Source: a virus. Taken from it: DNA of 32,541 nucleotides. The translations under genes and the position numbers were made by a program. Below the pieces are notes generated by a model that did no database searches, was not told the DNA's origin, and saw only the letters and a list, made by a program, of their open reading frames with translations. This document shows, piece after piece, positions 14,233 to 22,600 of the stretch (its first letter is position 1; every line of letters starts with the position of its first letter). The DNA is taken from positions 1 to 32,541 of the IMG/VR virus record IMGVR_UViG_3300028883_000101; one strand, written 5' to 3'.

Positions 14233-14261
14233 TTGAAAAACACGACCAATTTTTGTATATT
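14233..14261 (+). promoter_or_regulatory. Possible promoter of the connector/tail genes
   Basis: TTGAAA (14233-14238), a 17-base spacer and TATATT (14256-14261) just before the gene at 14278. The predicted transcription start would fall at about the ribosome site (CAGGAG, 14267-14272), leaving a very short leader, which is unusual and lowers confidence. Confidence 0.35.
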
Positions 14262-14277
14262 TTAACCAGGAGTAAAC

Positions 14278-15057
14278 ATGTCAGCGTTACAGACTATGTG
14301 CACAACTTGGGATATCATTGGATTATTTCCTCAGCTCTGGGATAGGGAGAATTTAGTATTTTCTGAAGCATCTGAGGAGGAGATGAGGGACACTATTTCT
14401 CTATGTGATTCTCAAATCCTTTCTGAACTCCGCAACCTTTATTCCGCCGACCTCACCACAACGCCGTGGGTAGGAACCCCGTTTCGCCCCCGTGGACAAT
14501 CTACCTCCGGCAAACTGCGTCTGACAAACGGGTCGGTCTCTATCTCTATTTCAGATAGTGCATTGGTCTACACGGGGGCTTATAGATTTGATTTTACCAG
14601 TGCTACTGAATTCACGGTTACCCATGACCTCAGGGGAACTCAAGGCACGGGCTCAACAGATTCTTCTTTTACTTCTACCGACACTTTCCTTACGGTACCT
14701 GCTGCCCTATGGGAAGGGACTTTTGCTGAAAATGATGTGGTCATCGTAAAAGTTTATGAGTATTCCCGGATGTTGGTCCGACTCAGTTCACTGTTGAGTA
14801 CAGTTACTTTACTAGATTCATTATTCACCGATGAGTCACCCAACGCTTCTACGGCTTCTCAGAAATACCAGAGAGCCTATGATAAATTGATGAAAGATAT
14901 CCAGAAAGAAAACGCCTTCCTTGAAGCAGGGCTTATTACTCAGGATATCTCACCGATCCAGGTTGACTATGAAGTTAACGAGTATGGAGAGGACGTAACC
15001 AACTACGACGGCTATGATTGGGACCCAGCAATCGGGTACCAAGACTTGACGGAGTAA
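14278..15057 (+). CDS. Putative head-tail connector/adaptor with beta insert
   Basis: 259 residues. The first about 65 residues (DTISLCDSQILSELRNLYSA) and the last about 60 after a middle segment (KYQRAYDKLMKDIQKENAFL) resemble the helical layout of gp6-like/DUF1320 head-completion proteins, in which an N-terminal helical bundle precedes an Ala/Lys-rich helix. Residues about 75-160 are a beta-rich, Ser/Thr-rich insertion not usual in that family. Position right after the capsid module fits an adaptor between portal and tail. The ATG follows CAGGAG. Distant similarity only; it could be another connector type. Confidence 0.5.
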   Translation: MSALQTMCTTWDIIGLFPQLWDRENLVFSEASEEEMRDTISLCDSQILSELRNLYSADLTTTPWVGTPFRPRGQSTSGKLRLTNGSVSISISDSALVYTGAYRFDFTSATEFTVTHDLRGTQGTGSTDSSFTSTDTFLTVPAALWEGTFAENDVVIVKVYEYSRMLVRLSSLLSTVTLLDSLFTDESPNASTASQKYQRAYDKLMKDIQKENAFLEAGLITQDISPIQVDYEVNEYGEDVTNYDGYDWDPAIGYQDLTE

Positions 15058-15093
15058 GTTAGCAGCGCCGCTGAAGGCGTTCGGAGTTGACAA

Positions 15094-16032
15094 GTGGCCA
15101 AGATGATCGACCTCCTGGAGGGGGTCAAAAAAGCGATTAACGATGAGACAGGTGCTGGCGGCACCTTGTCGAGCGTTAACAAGGTCACTATGTATCCCGA
15201 ACGCAACCCCCTTGGATTTCCCTTTGTTACTGTGCTTCCTTTGAATGAACGTCCCATTCGTTTTCTTTCGGGGGGCGTCTATGAAGCTCAGAAAAGTATT
15301 ACTGTAGAATTCTATTCTCACAAGTCCGATAGCCGGGATGCAAAGAGGGCTTCCATGGGGATGATGGATAAAGCTATGGACCTTTTTGGGGTGGGGGCTA
15401 CTGACTGGTTGATTCCTCATATCGGTACGGGAGCAGACCAGGTTTTCGATGCAGAAATCTTAAATGCCCGCTCAAGCAACCAGTCTATCCCTTATCGCAA
15501 TGGGTTTATCCAGGTCGCTTCTTTTGATATGGCTCTCTTTACTAAAGAAGAGTTGCACCCTGATGTAGGAGGCACTACTGCTTCAACCAATATTGAGGCT
15601 GATGCTAAAACAGTAGTAGACACCATCATGAATACTATTAAGGGGTATAAAACCGGGGTTGAAAATTACTTATCTTCGGTTCAATCTTTCAAAAGCTTCA
15701 CTGCCCCGCCTACCGTTTCTTATCCCCTCGTTTTTGTGGGGATTGATAACGAAGTGAGGGATCACGAGTTCACGGGAATGGATGTTGTAAGCCGGGCAAT
15801 TTCAGTTTACGGCATCCACAAGATGGCTCAGGGGCAGAATGCTTTAGAGAGAAACTTAAACTTGATGGAATACCTTCGGCAGATTATATTTGCCAATAAA
15901 GATTTTGGAGGCATTTCAATTAATACAATTTACGAAGGAACCAATTACAGACAGTCCCACGATGGGCGTGGGATGATGTACGGTAGTAATTTGGACCTCG
16001 TAATAGACACGCTAGACCAGCTCCGAGCTTAA
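15094..16032 (+). CDS. Putative tail terminator with internally duplicated fold
   Basis: 312 residues, starting at GTG 15094 (CGGAG 8 bases upstream) or ATG 15103. The N-terminal half has a helix, then FPFVTVLPLNERPIRFLSGG, KSITVEFYSHKSDSRDAKRA and a long helix; the C-terminal half repeats the plan with YPLVFVGIDNEVRDHEFTG, RAISVYGIHKMAQGQNALER and a helix. Both match the alpha-beta pattern of tail terminator proteins (lambda gpU, HK97 gp10/gp17 and relatives), which cap the tail tube and dock it to the head. The position before the tube protein fits. A fused dimer would be an alternative to a hexamer of single domains; this is inference. Confidence 0.55.
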   Translation: MAKMIDLLEGVKKAINDETGAGGTLSSVNKVTMYPERNPLGFPFVTVLPLNERPIRFLSGGVYEAQKSITVEFYSHKSDSRDAKRASMGMMDKAMDLFGVGATDWLIPHIGTGADQVFDAEILNARSSNQSIPYRNGFIQVASFDMALFTKEELHPDVGGTTASTNIEADAKTVVDTIMNTIKGYKTGVENYLSSVQSFKSFTAPPTVSYPLVFVGIDNEVRDHEFTGMDVVSRAISVYGIHKMAQGQNALERNLNLMEYLRQIIFANKDFGGISINTIYEGTNYRQSHDGRGMMYGSNLDLVIDTLDQLRA

Positions 16033-16042
16033 GGAGGATATC

Positions 16043-16366
16043 ATGAAGGGTACGGTCTTTATCAAAGTCGGGGAAAACGGAATCGGTTTCGTCTTGAGAA
16101 AAGGCGAGAGCTTTGATGATCCTGCTATCCGCCGGAAGCTCTCTAACAGCGCCGGCTTGGTTGTAGAAGTGGATCGGGAAGTCCTCCCCTTCTTAGCCAC
16201 CCATTCCTACAAAATTGTGGACAGGCCTGCCCCTAAGGCTCCACCTCAGAAGGTCGAGGCTCCGAAAGAAGTCTCTAAACCGAAAACACCCAAGAAATCA
16301 GAATCCAAGCCGGACTCATCGACAGCGGCTATCCCAACTATCGGCCAATCCAGTAAAGGAGATTAA
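16043..16366 (+). CDS. Hypothetical small protein with Lys/Pro-rich tail
   Basis: 107 residues. AAGGAGG precedes the ATG, which lies 11 bases after the upstream stop. The first about 60 residues are beta-like (TVFIKVGENGIGFVLRKGES), then a low-complexity Lys/Pro/Ser tail (VSKPKTPKKSESKPDSS). Basic disordered ends suggest binding to DNA or to an acidic protein. It lies between the tail-terminator candidate and the tube protein, so it is perhaps a minor tail or connector part. No family recognised. Confidence 0.6.
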   Translation: MKGTVFIKVGENGIGFVLRKGESFDDPAIRRKLSNSAGLVVEVDREVLPFLATHSYKIVDRPAPKAPPQKVEAPKEVSKPKTPKKSESKPDSSTAAIPTIGQSSKGD

Positions 16367-16368
16367 TT

Positions 16369-17802
16369 ATGGCTCGAGTACTATGGCAAGATTTGTACGC
16401 TATCCAGGTCGACCGGACCGGTCGAGCTCTGGCGACTCACCTTGCCGCTTCTGAACCTTCGTTCGATGCCGCTGATGTCGGTATCCAGGGCACGGGGTCA
16501 GCGAACGGTAAGTTCCTGATGCCCCTGAACGACCACCCCAACTTCAAATCCCCTTCCGGGGTAATCGACACAGCACAGGCACGAGGTATTTCTACTCGCC
16601 ACGAGGGTGAGTATGATACGGTCCAGACCGGGGAACCCGTCGAGTTCACCCTGCCGTTGAATGCCCATGCCTACAACATCGCAACCTTCCTGCCTCTGTT
16701 ATTCCAGACCGGTGCTACTGAGGCTGCCCATGCTGCTTCAGCTTTCAGCCTGAACCGTCTCTCCTGTGTTCCTTATACACAGGCCGACTCTCAGTACTTC
16801 GCGTACATCACTCGTCACGTCCAGATGGCTTCTGAATCTGATGACATCGATCTCCTGGTCAAGGGTGCTATTGCTTCGGCAATTACCTACTCCGGAGAAT
16901 CGGGCGGGGTCTTGACTCAGGAAGTCACCATCCAAGGTGCTTCTTGGTCCCAGACAGCACTGAATGCTTATGTCAACACTCTGGAAACTGCAGGGTTTGA
17001 TAAGGTCAATGCTCTTAAGTATCAGGATTCCCAGATCGCTTTCGAGGACGTCTTCACCTACTCGTATGCTTACTCAGTAGCAAACGGCATTGAGTTCGAT
17101 GCAACGGGTAAGACCATCACGAACTCAGGTGGTGATGCTTTTACCACAGGTGATTGTGCCTTGGCAGTCGGGGGTGGCGACTATATCTACGTCAAGGGCT
17201 CTGCTCTTAACGATGGTCGCTATCTTACCGACGCCGTCACTACAACCGAGATCACACTGGACAGTGGGGAAACCCTGGTAGATGAAACTGCCTCGGGTAT
17301 CGTCACGATTGCCAAGGTGAACTGGGTCACCGTCAATGCTCCGTCCATGTCAGTCACAGTGAACAACAACCCGGCTTGGAACTACTACAACGATGATGCA
17401 GCCTCCTCTGTTTACATGGGTATGCTCACCGCTGAAGGTTCCATTTCACTACCCTTCGGGCAAGACACGGTTGGTGAGAACTACATGATCTCACGCTTCC
17501 TGAACGGGGAACCCCTCCGTATCGCCTGGTACTGGGGTCAGTCCGGGTCTGCTGTCAGTCACGAAAATGACTATGACCTCAACGATGCAACGGGTCCCGA
17601 CCGGTTTAAGAACGACAGTTCTGCTACCGATCCTCGGAACTACTTCTCCATCATCATGAACGCCATGGTCACTGACTACGAAATGGCAGGAGACAACGAG
17701 CTCATGGTTGATTGTACCTTGGCAGCTGTCAAGGATTCAGTTAACAACGCCATCGAGGTCTACGCTTGTTACTTCGATGAGCTCCTGGATCGCATTGCGT
17801 AA
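16369..17802 (+). CDS. Major tail tube protein with inserted beta domain
   Basis: 477 residues; AAGGAG precedes ATG 16369. It forms the stacked rings of the tail tube. The body is beta-rich with Gly/Ser/Asn turns and biased codons like the capsid gene. Residues about 240-316 carry a module with GKTITNSGGDAF, VGGGDYIYVKGSALNDGRYL and ESLVDE-like ETLVDETASGIVTI; a very similar 'NDG(R/T)Y' module recurs in tail tube proteins of other siphoviruses as an add-on domain on the tube surface. The usual tube protein is 150-300 residues, so this one is long because of that domain and an extended N-terminus. It is followed by a hairpin and the tail chaperone, the canonical order. Confidence 0.82.
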   Translation: MARVLWQDLYAIQVDRTGRALATHLAASEPSFDAADVGIQGTGSANGKFLMPLNDHPNFKSPSGVIDTAQARGISTRHEGEYDTVQTGEPVEFTLPLNAHAYNIATFLPLLFQTGATEAAHAASAFSLNRLSCVPYTQADSQYFAYITRHVQMASESDDIDLLVKGAIASAITYSGESGGVLTQEVTIQGASWSQTALNAYVNTLETAGFDKVNALKYQDSQIAFEDVFTYSYAYSVANGIEFDATGKTITNSGGDAFTTGDCALAVGGGDYIYVKGSALNDGRYLTDAVTTTEITLDSGETLVDETASGIVTIAKVNWVTVNAPSMSVTVNNNPAWNYYNDDAASSVYMGMLTAEGSISLPFGQDTVGENYMISRFLNGEPLRIAWYWGQSGSAVSHENDYDLNDATGPDRFKNDSSATDPRNYFSIIMNAMVTDYEMAGDNELMVDCTLAAVKDSVNNAIEVYACYFDELLDRIA

Positions 17803-17813
17803 TTGAAATAATC

Positions 17814-17831
17814 GGGGGCCTTCGGGCCCCC
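17814..17831 (+). terminator. UUCG-loop hairpin after tube gene
   Basis: GGGGGCC (17814-17820), loop TTCG, GGCCCCC (17825-17831): a very stable stem with a UUCG tetraloop. No T tract follows, so it may be an attenuator, processing or mRNA-stabilising hairpin rather than a full terminator. It would lower expression of the chaperone relative to the tube. Confidence 0.45.
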
Positions 17832-17885
17832 ACAACCCAAGAAGGGAAGCCATAAAGGTGAACCCGAGACATAAGGAGAAAGAAA

Positions 17886-18329
17886 ATGATCAAAGGTGTC
17901 AGTAGGGATCCAATTCCCTTTGTCGTCGAGGAAGACCGTAACTCTCCCATGGAGGAGCAGACGATTTTCTGGATCAAACCCAAGACCGGGCACGAGGCCA
18001 ACCAGACCATGGCTCGGTATGCTGCAGCGGGACGTGATGGCCGTAAAGGTTACCGCGACCTGAATGTCGGCAAGCTGGATAATGCAGATATCGAGGAATT
18101 CCTGGCTATCTGTACCAGGGTTGAGAACTTCTGGTTCGCAGGGGACGAAAAGCCCACCAAGATTGTGGAAGGCCCCGTTAACCTGACCAATCTCTGCCGT
18201 GAGCTATCCAGTGATGTGCTCATTGAACTCATGGACGCTTCGAATAATCTCTCAGTGTTGGAGGCGGGAGCAAAAAAAGGTTACAGCTCTTTGTCCACTT
18301 CCAGCTCTGGAAAGCAGAAGACCGCGTAA
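17886..18329 (+). CDS. Tail assembly chaperone (gpG-like, unshifted product)
   Basis: 147 residues. A strong AAGGAG site precedes the ATG. The sequence (VSRDPIPFVVEEDRNSPMEE, FWIKPKTGHEANQTM) and the mostly helical make-up fit the gpG family, which holds the tape measure soluble during tail assembly; chaperones are not in the finished virion. It lies between the tube gene and the genes leading to the tape measure, the conserved location. Near its end the seven-A run causes a -1 shift into the next frame; the unshifted product ends at 18329. Confidence 0.75.
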   Translation: MIKGVSRDPIPFVVEEDRNSPMEEQTIFWIKPKTGHEANQTMARYAAAGRDGRKGYRDLNVGKLDNADIEEFLAICTRVENFWFAGDEKPTKIVEGPVNLTNLCRELSSDVLIELMDASNNLSVLEAGAKKGYSSLSTSSSGKQKTA

Positions 18330-18883
18330 GAACTAAACGGTACGACTGCGATTATTGCATAGCTCAAGGTCTGCACAAGGGTAGGGCTTGTTATTTAGAC
18401 GAGAAACCAGGTCAGGACACCTATCGTCTTAATCTGCCCGTCTTCGATCCCGAAGAACCCAATCAGCAACCGCTAGGCTATGCTGAGGCATGGGTAACTC
18501 GGGAAGGGGTCTTCGAGAAACTTGCCGAGTGGGAAGACCTTTTCCCGGACATGCCTCCCTTTGAAGCAGCGAGGTTATATTTGCTAAATGATCCACTTGA
18601 AGTATGCATAACCTCGTTGATGGATCCCTACTCTCTGTTCCTGATTGAAGCCGAACAGGCTTGTCGGGACTACCAAGTCTTACCCTACGACGGAGGCTTA
18701 TGGGATCAACCAAAGGCAATGCTAGAGGCCTTCTCAGCTATCCGGTCAGAGCGTAATCACTTTGACCGAATTAGGCTAGAGAAGTTTAAGTCGAAGCAGG
18801 AGAAGGGTGGCTCAAGCAGCCACTCAAATAAACGGTTCATTTCACCGAGTCAGCAGGCAGGGTTACCGCCTAGAACTCGATAG
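17886..18883 (+). CDS. Tail assembly chaperone, gpGT-like -1 frameshift fusion
   Basis: The -1 frame is open from the slippery site to TAG at 18883 with no good start of its own, so the downstream part (about 201 residues, beginning RLQLFVHFQLWKAEDRVRTK) is most simply made by -1 slippage during translation of the chaperone gene. The fused product would be about 332 residues, like gpGT in lambda-like tails. The extension contains YDCDYCIAQGLHKGRACY (C-x2-C-x9-C) and a predicted helical rest. The T part contacts tail tube and tape measure in known phages. The ratio of the two products is normally important, and the sequence only shows that the shift is possible. Confidence 0.75.
18272..18278 (+). 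other. -1 frameshift slippery heptamer A AAA AAA
   Basis: In the 0 frame (from 17886) the codons read GCA AAA AAA GGT; the heptamer A AAA AAA fits X XXY YYZ exactly. A short hairpin TTCCA (18299-18303) and TGGAA (18308-18312) lies 20 bases downstream; such weak structures can stimulate slippage but here the support is slight. Confidence 0.8.
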
Positions 18884-18895
18884 TAGGGTAAGTGA

Positions 18896-19627
18896 ATGGC
18901 CAAGCCTAAATACAAGTCGGGTATTAGCATCCGAAGAGGTAGTAAGAATTATGCCTCTTTCGAAGATGTGTTTGACGAGTGGGGTGGAGAACTCCAGGCC
19001 ATTCAGGAGAGACTGGGAGAGCTTACTCCCGTCTTTGATGAGGTAGCTCCCTTCATCCTTAGTCGAGTAGAGTTCAATATCATCTCTGGCGAGATGGCTA
19101 AGATGCCCCACCGTTCAACTAAAGCCCGGTCAGGGTTTACTCAGAAAGCCCGAGAAGCCCGCGGCCACGGGGGTGATGATACTGTCCTGTATGCCTCGGG
19201 GGCTCTGATGGAAGCTATTGGGCGTAAGGAGGGGTCTACTTCTAAAGCTAAGGGGAGGCGGCGAGAAGTATACCGGTTGGTGCTGGGAGGTATTACGGGT
19301 AGGCCGGGTTACCAGAGGCTCCAGGAGCAAATGGAGGGAGGGGTTTGGAATGTCCCAACTCGGGTTACCGAGGAGGGTACTCACTACCTTGACTATGACC
19401 GTTTAGAAGGGTCTAACGTTTCGAATGAAGCCGTTTACGGAAGTCGTTGGACTTCTATCTCTGCTTTACCCGAATCAACACGAGAAGTTCAATACCCGCC
19501 TACTGACGTTTTCGCTCTTGAACCCGGAGACGTGGAAGTAGTCAGGAAAATCGTCAGTGAGTGGGCACAGAAAATGATGAGTAGCTTGAATATCAAGAAG
19601 ATGCAAAAAATTAAAGGAATCCGATAA
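18896..19627 (+). CDS. Virion morphogenesis / minor tail protein candidate
   Basis: 243 residues. The mid-part ASGALMEAIGRKEGSTSKAK recalls the 'SGxLxxSI' element of phage virion-morphogenesis/tail_S proteins (P2 gpS, Mu gpG type) and HK97 gp10-like tail completion proteins; the N-terminus is Lys/Gly-rich. In other phages such proteins sit upstream of the tube gene; here it lies between the chaperone and the tape measure. The ATG follows a GGTAAG-like weak site; the stop overlaps the tape-measure start (TAATG). Family match is weak and the location unusual, so confidence is moderate. Confidence 0.4.
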   Translation: MAKPKYKSGISIRRGSKNYASFEDVFDEWGGELQAIQERLGELTPVFDEVAPFILSRVEFNIISGEMAKMPHRSTKARSGFTQKAREARGHGGDDTVLYASGALMEAIGRKEGSTSKAKGRRREVYRLVLGGITGRPGYQRLQEQMEGGVWNVPTRVTEEGTHYLDYDRLEGSNVSNEAVYGSRWTSISALPESTREVQYPPTDVFALEPGDVEVVRKIVSEWAQKMMSSLNIKKMQKIKGIR

Positions 19628-22600
19628 TGTCGGGTGCAGCGGGTAGAAGGGATAACCGGTTTGACTTTATCTTCAACGTCACGGTTGGAGGTAAGGACAA
19701 TCTGTCGAAGGCGGGTAAAGCTGCCAAGTCTGCTGCGCGAGATTGGGATTCATTTGCTGAAAGTATTGATAAGTCCGGCCACTCCATGGAGGTGGGTAAA
19801 GAACGACTCAAGGAATATGTTGCTACATATCGGTCTCTAGAGAGAGGCCTTACTAAGCTAGAGGTCATCCTTAGAGAAAAGAGGAAGGCCGAAGCAGATG
19901 CGGCTTCTACAGAAAAGAATTTAATAGCTATTGAGAAGCAGGTTAAAGCCACCACTAGCTATATCGCCAAGCTCAAAGAGGGAGGTGCAGCTTGGCAAAG
20001 AGAGAAGGCTAAGCTTGATCAGTTAACAGTTTCCCAGAGAGAATCTTCTACTGCTGCCAAGCGGGCAGCTGATACTCTGGAGAGGGTAAAGGCCAAGTAC
20101 GAAGAGAAGTATCTCACCATGCGGAAGTACTTGAAGATCCTAACTCAGAATCAAGAGATTCAGGTAGACTTGGGTAAGCACACGGGTAAGCTTTCGGGGC
20201 AAGTTAAAAAGCTGAGAACTGCGTACGAAGATGCGAAGGTTGCTTCTGGTAAATTGACTACCGAGATGAAGAAGGGAGCTTCTTCTCAGAACAAGACCCA
20301 GAAGGAGCTCAAGGAAACCACTCGGGACGTTAAAAGCCTGAACCGTGCAGTCAGGGATAACGGGAAGACTTGGGACTTCTGGCACGATCAGAGGATTGGT
20401 ACTAACGCGGGTATCTCTCTTCCCGGTTTCCGCCGCTCCCTTGGAGCCATTCGTAACCAGATCCTCGTTTTAACCTTTGCCACACAGGGCTTACGTAAGG
20501 TTTTCAGCGAGGCTTTTCAGTCTTCTCGTCAAATGGAATCAGCACTCCGAGGCTTGGGCTCAGTTTCTCTCAATACAGGAAACATCATGGGAGTGGCTGA
20601 AGAGAAGGCGAAGAACCTGGCTTCGTCCGGTCTTCTTACGGTTTCCGAGGCTTCGGCGGGTTTGAAGAATCTGCTCTCCGCTGGGTTCGGGTTGCCTGAA
20701 GCCACGAAGATGATGAATACCCTGACTGATGCGGCTTCTTTCAACAGGCAAGGGACATTGAAACTGGGAGAGGCTGTTGTAGGAGCTACCCAAGGTATCA
20801 AGAATCAAAACTCTATCATGGTTGATAATGCCGGTATTACTAAAAACTTATCAATCATGTACAAGGAATACGCAGCCCAGATCGGTACTACCATGGGCAA
20901 GCTGGATGAAGCCCAGAAGCGCCAAGCCATCCTTAATGGTATTCAAAAAGAGGGGGCGGTATTTGCAGGGGATTCTGCCAAAGTTTTAGGTACCATGGAG
21001 GGAGCATTAGCCCAGTTTAATGTGACTGCTTTTAATGCGGCAGCGGCATTGGGAGATGTCATGCAACCTGCCATCACCGCATTCTTAGGAACAGTAAAAG
21101 AGACTTACGGGGAGGTTAAGACTTTCCTATCAGATGAAACCTTCAAGGCAGACGCAATGAGGGCAGCGGCTATCGAGGGTAAGGAGTTGGGTGAGGCTTT
21201 TAAGGGGATGATTGAGAGTCTTAAAACTCTTAATGCTTTGGCTAAGTCTACTATTAATAATCTTGAAAAAGTAGTCAACACTATTAGTAAGCTAACAGGG
21301 AATGCCGAGAAAGTTTCTTTAGGGTTTATTGATGTAGCTAAGGCTATAACTAAGGTAGTCATTATTTCTCGTCTTTTTGGGAGGATTACTCGGAATAGTG
21401 CAAAAGCTGTAGAAAAACTAGTAGCGGAAGAAGCCCTCTATTTAGATATTTACAACCGGAGGACTAAGGTAGGGCGTTTAATCAATGCCCAGACAGGAGA
21501 GAGGTTACGAGGTCTCAAAGCTCTCCGGATTGCCCAGATAAAGGTTAATAACTACTACAAGGAAGAGCTTGGTCTTTTAAGGCAACAGTACGTTGAGTAT
21601 AAGAAAGCCCAACTGGGGCTAAAAGCCTTGGGTGTTCGAGCACAGATTGCCGGTAAAAGAATGGTTATGTTCGGTAAAGCAGTCAAGATGGCGGGTTTGG
21701 GACTTAAGTCTTTTGCTATCTCGGTGGGGGTAGCCCTCAAGTCTCTTGCTAGGATGACGGTCTATCTTTTAGTTATGGAGGGAATTCTTTGGGCATGGGG
21801 TAAATTGACCAATAAGACAGATGAAGCAACCGAAGCCATTAAAGACCACCTAGATCAAGCTTACGAATTGAGTGATGCTTATCTCAAGTTGACGGAGAAT
21901 CGTCGTCAACTAGAAGAACTTACTCAAGAGACCTCTGAAAAAGCTTCTCCTCTGGGGATTAGTACATTTGCTCTTCAAAAAGAACAAGCTTTACTTCTGC
22001 GTCATGCTACTGAAGTGGGAAGGTTAACCCATTTATACTGGGATGCAACTAGTGTTGAGGAACAGCAATGGTTAGAGAGACGGATTCAGAAGGCTAATGA
22101 GACATACGAAAAACAGCGGTCTATTGTAGTTGCAAAACAGCGGCAGATAGAGGCTGAAATTACTCAATTCTATGAGACGATTGCTGGGATCGAACAGGCT
22201 TATGCTGACCATCATGAAGAGTGGTTGAAGAAGCACGGTGATCAAGAACTCCGAGCAAATGTTGATCACTATAACGACATGATCACTCAGCAGAAACTTT
22301 TTAATGAGCGTCGGGCTCGGCTGTATGCTGCAGATGCTGCACGGGCTGCAGAACTTGAGGGTAATCTCAATAGGGGCATATCAGAGGCTTACAGTGATGT
22401 CGTTGATAACCGGATTAAGTTTCAAGACGAAGTCACCAAGGAGCTGGATAGTTTTCAACGGAAGATGGAAACTGTTATCCCTAAGCTCATTGTTGATCCC
22501 GAGAAACAAGCTCAGGCTCAAGCCGAAGCTTGGGAAGAGAAGCAGCTCGAGTCCTTAAATAAGATGATGGACAAATTAGAGGAGTCCCTGGAAAACCGTC

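Larger units (their letters stand above)
14061..14277. other. AT-rich non-coding region between head and tail genes
   Basis: A 217-base stretch with no gene. It contains a 12-base perfect palindrome TTGAAATTTCAA (14162-14173), an 8-base inverted repeat TTGATTGA (14185-14192) and TCAATCAA (14203-14210), another TGATTGA at 14214-14220, and TTGACT at 14117-14122. These could be operator boxes, a replication or packaging site, or a transcription attenuator. Nothing here identifies which. Confidence 0.6.

Noticed and set aside
15060-15093. GCGCC ... GGCG hairpin before the tail-terminator gene
   Set aside because: Stem of only 4-5 base pairs and no T tract; too weak to call.
18551-18883. Independent 110-residue gene starting at ATG 18551
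   Set aside because: The same frame is open back to the A AAA AAA slip site and no ribosome site precedes the ATG, so it is the end of the frameshifted chaperone.
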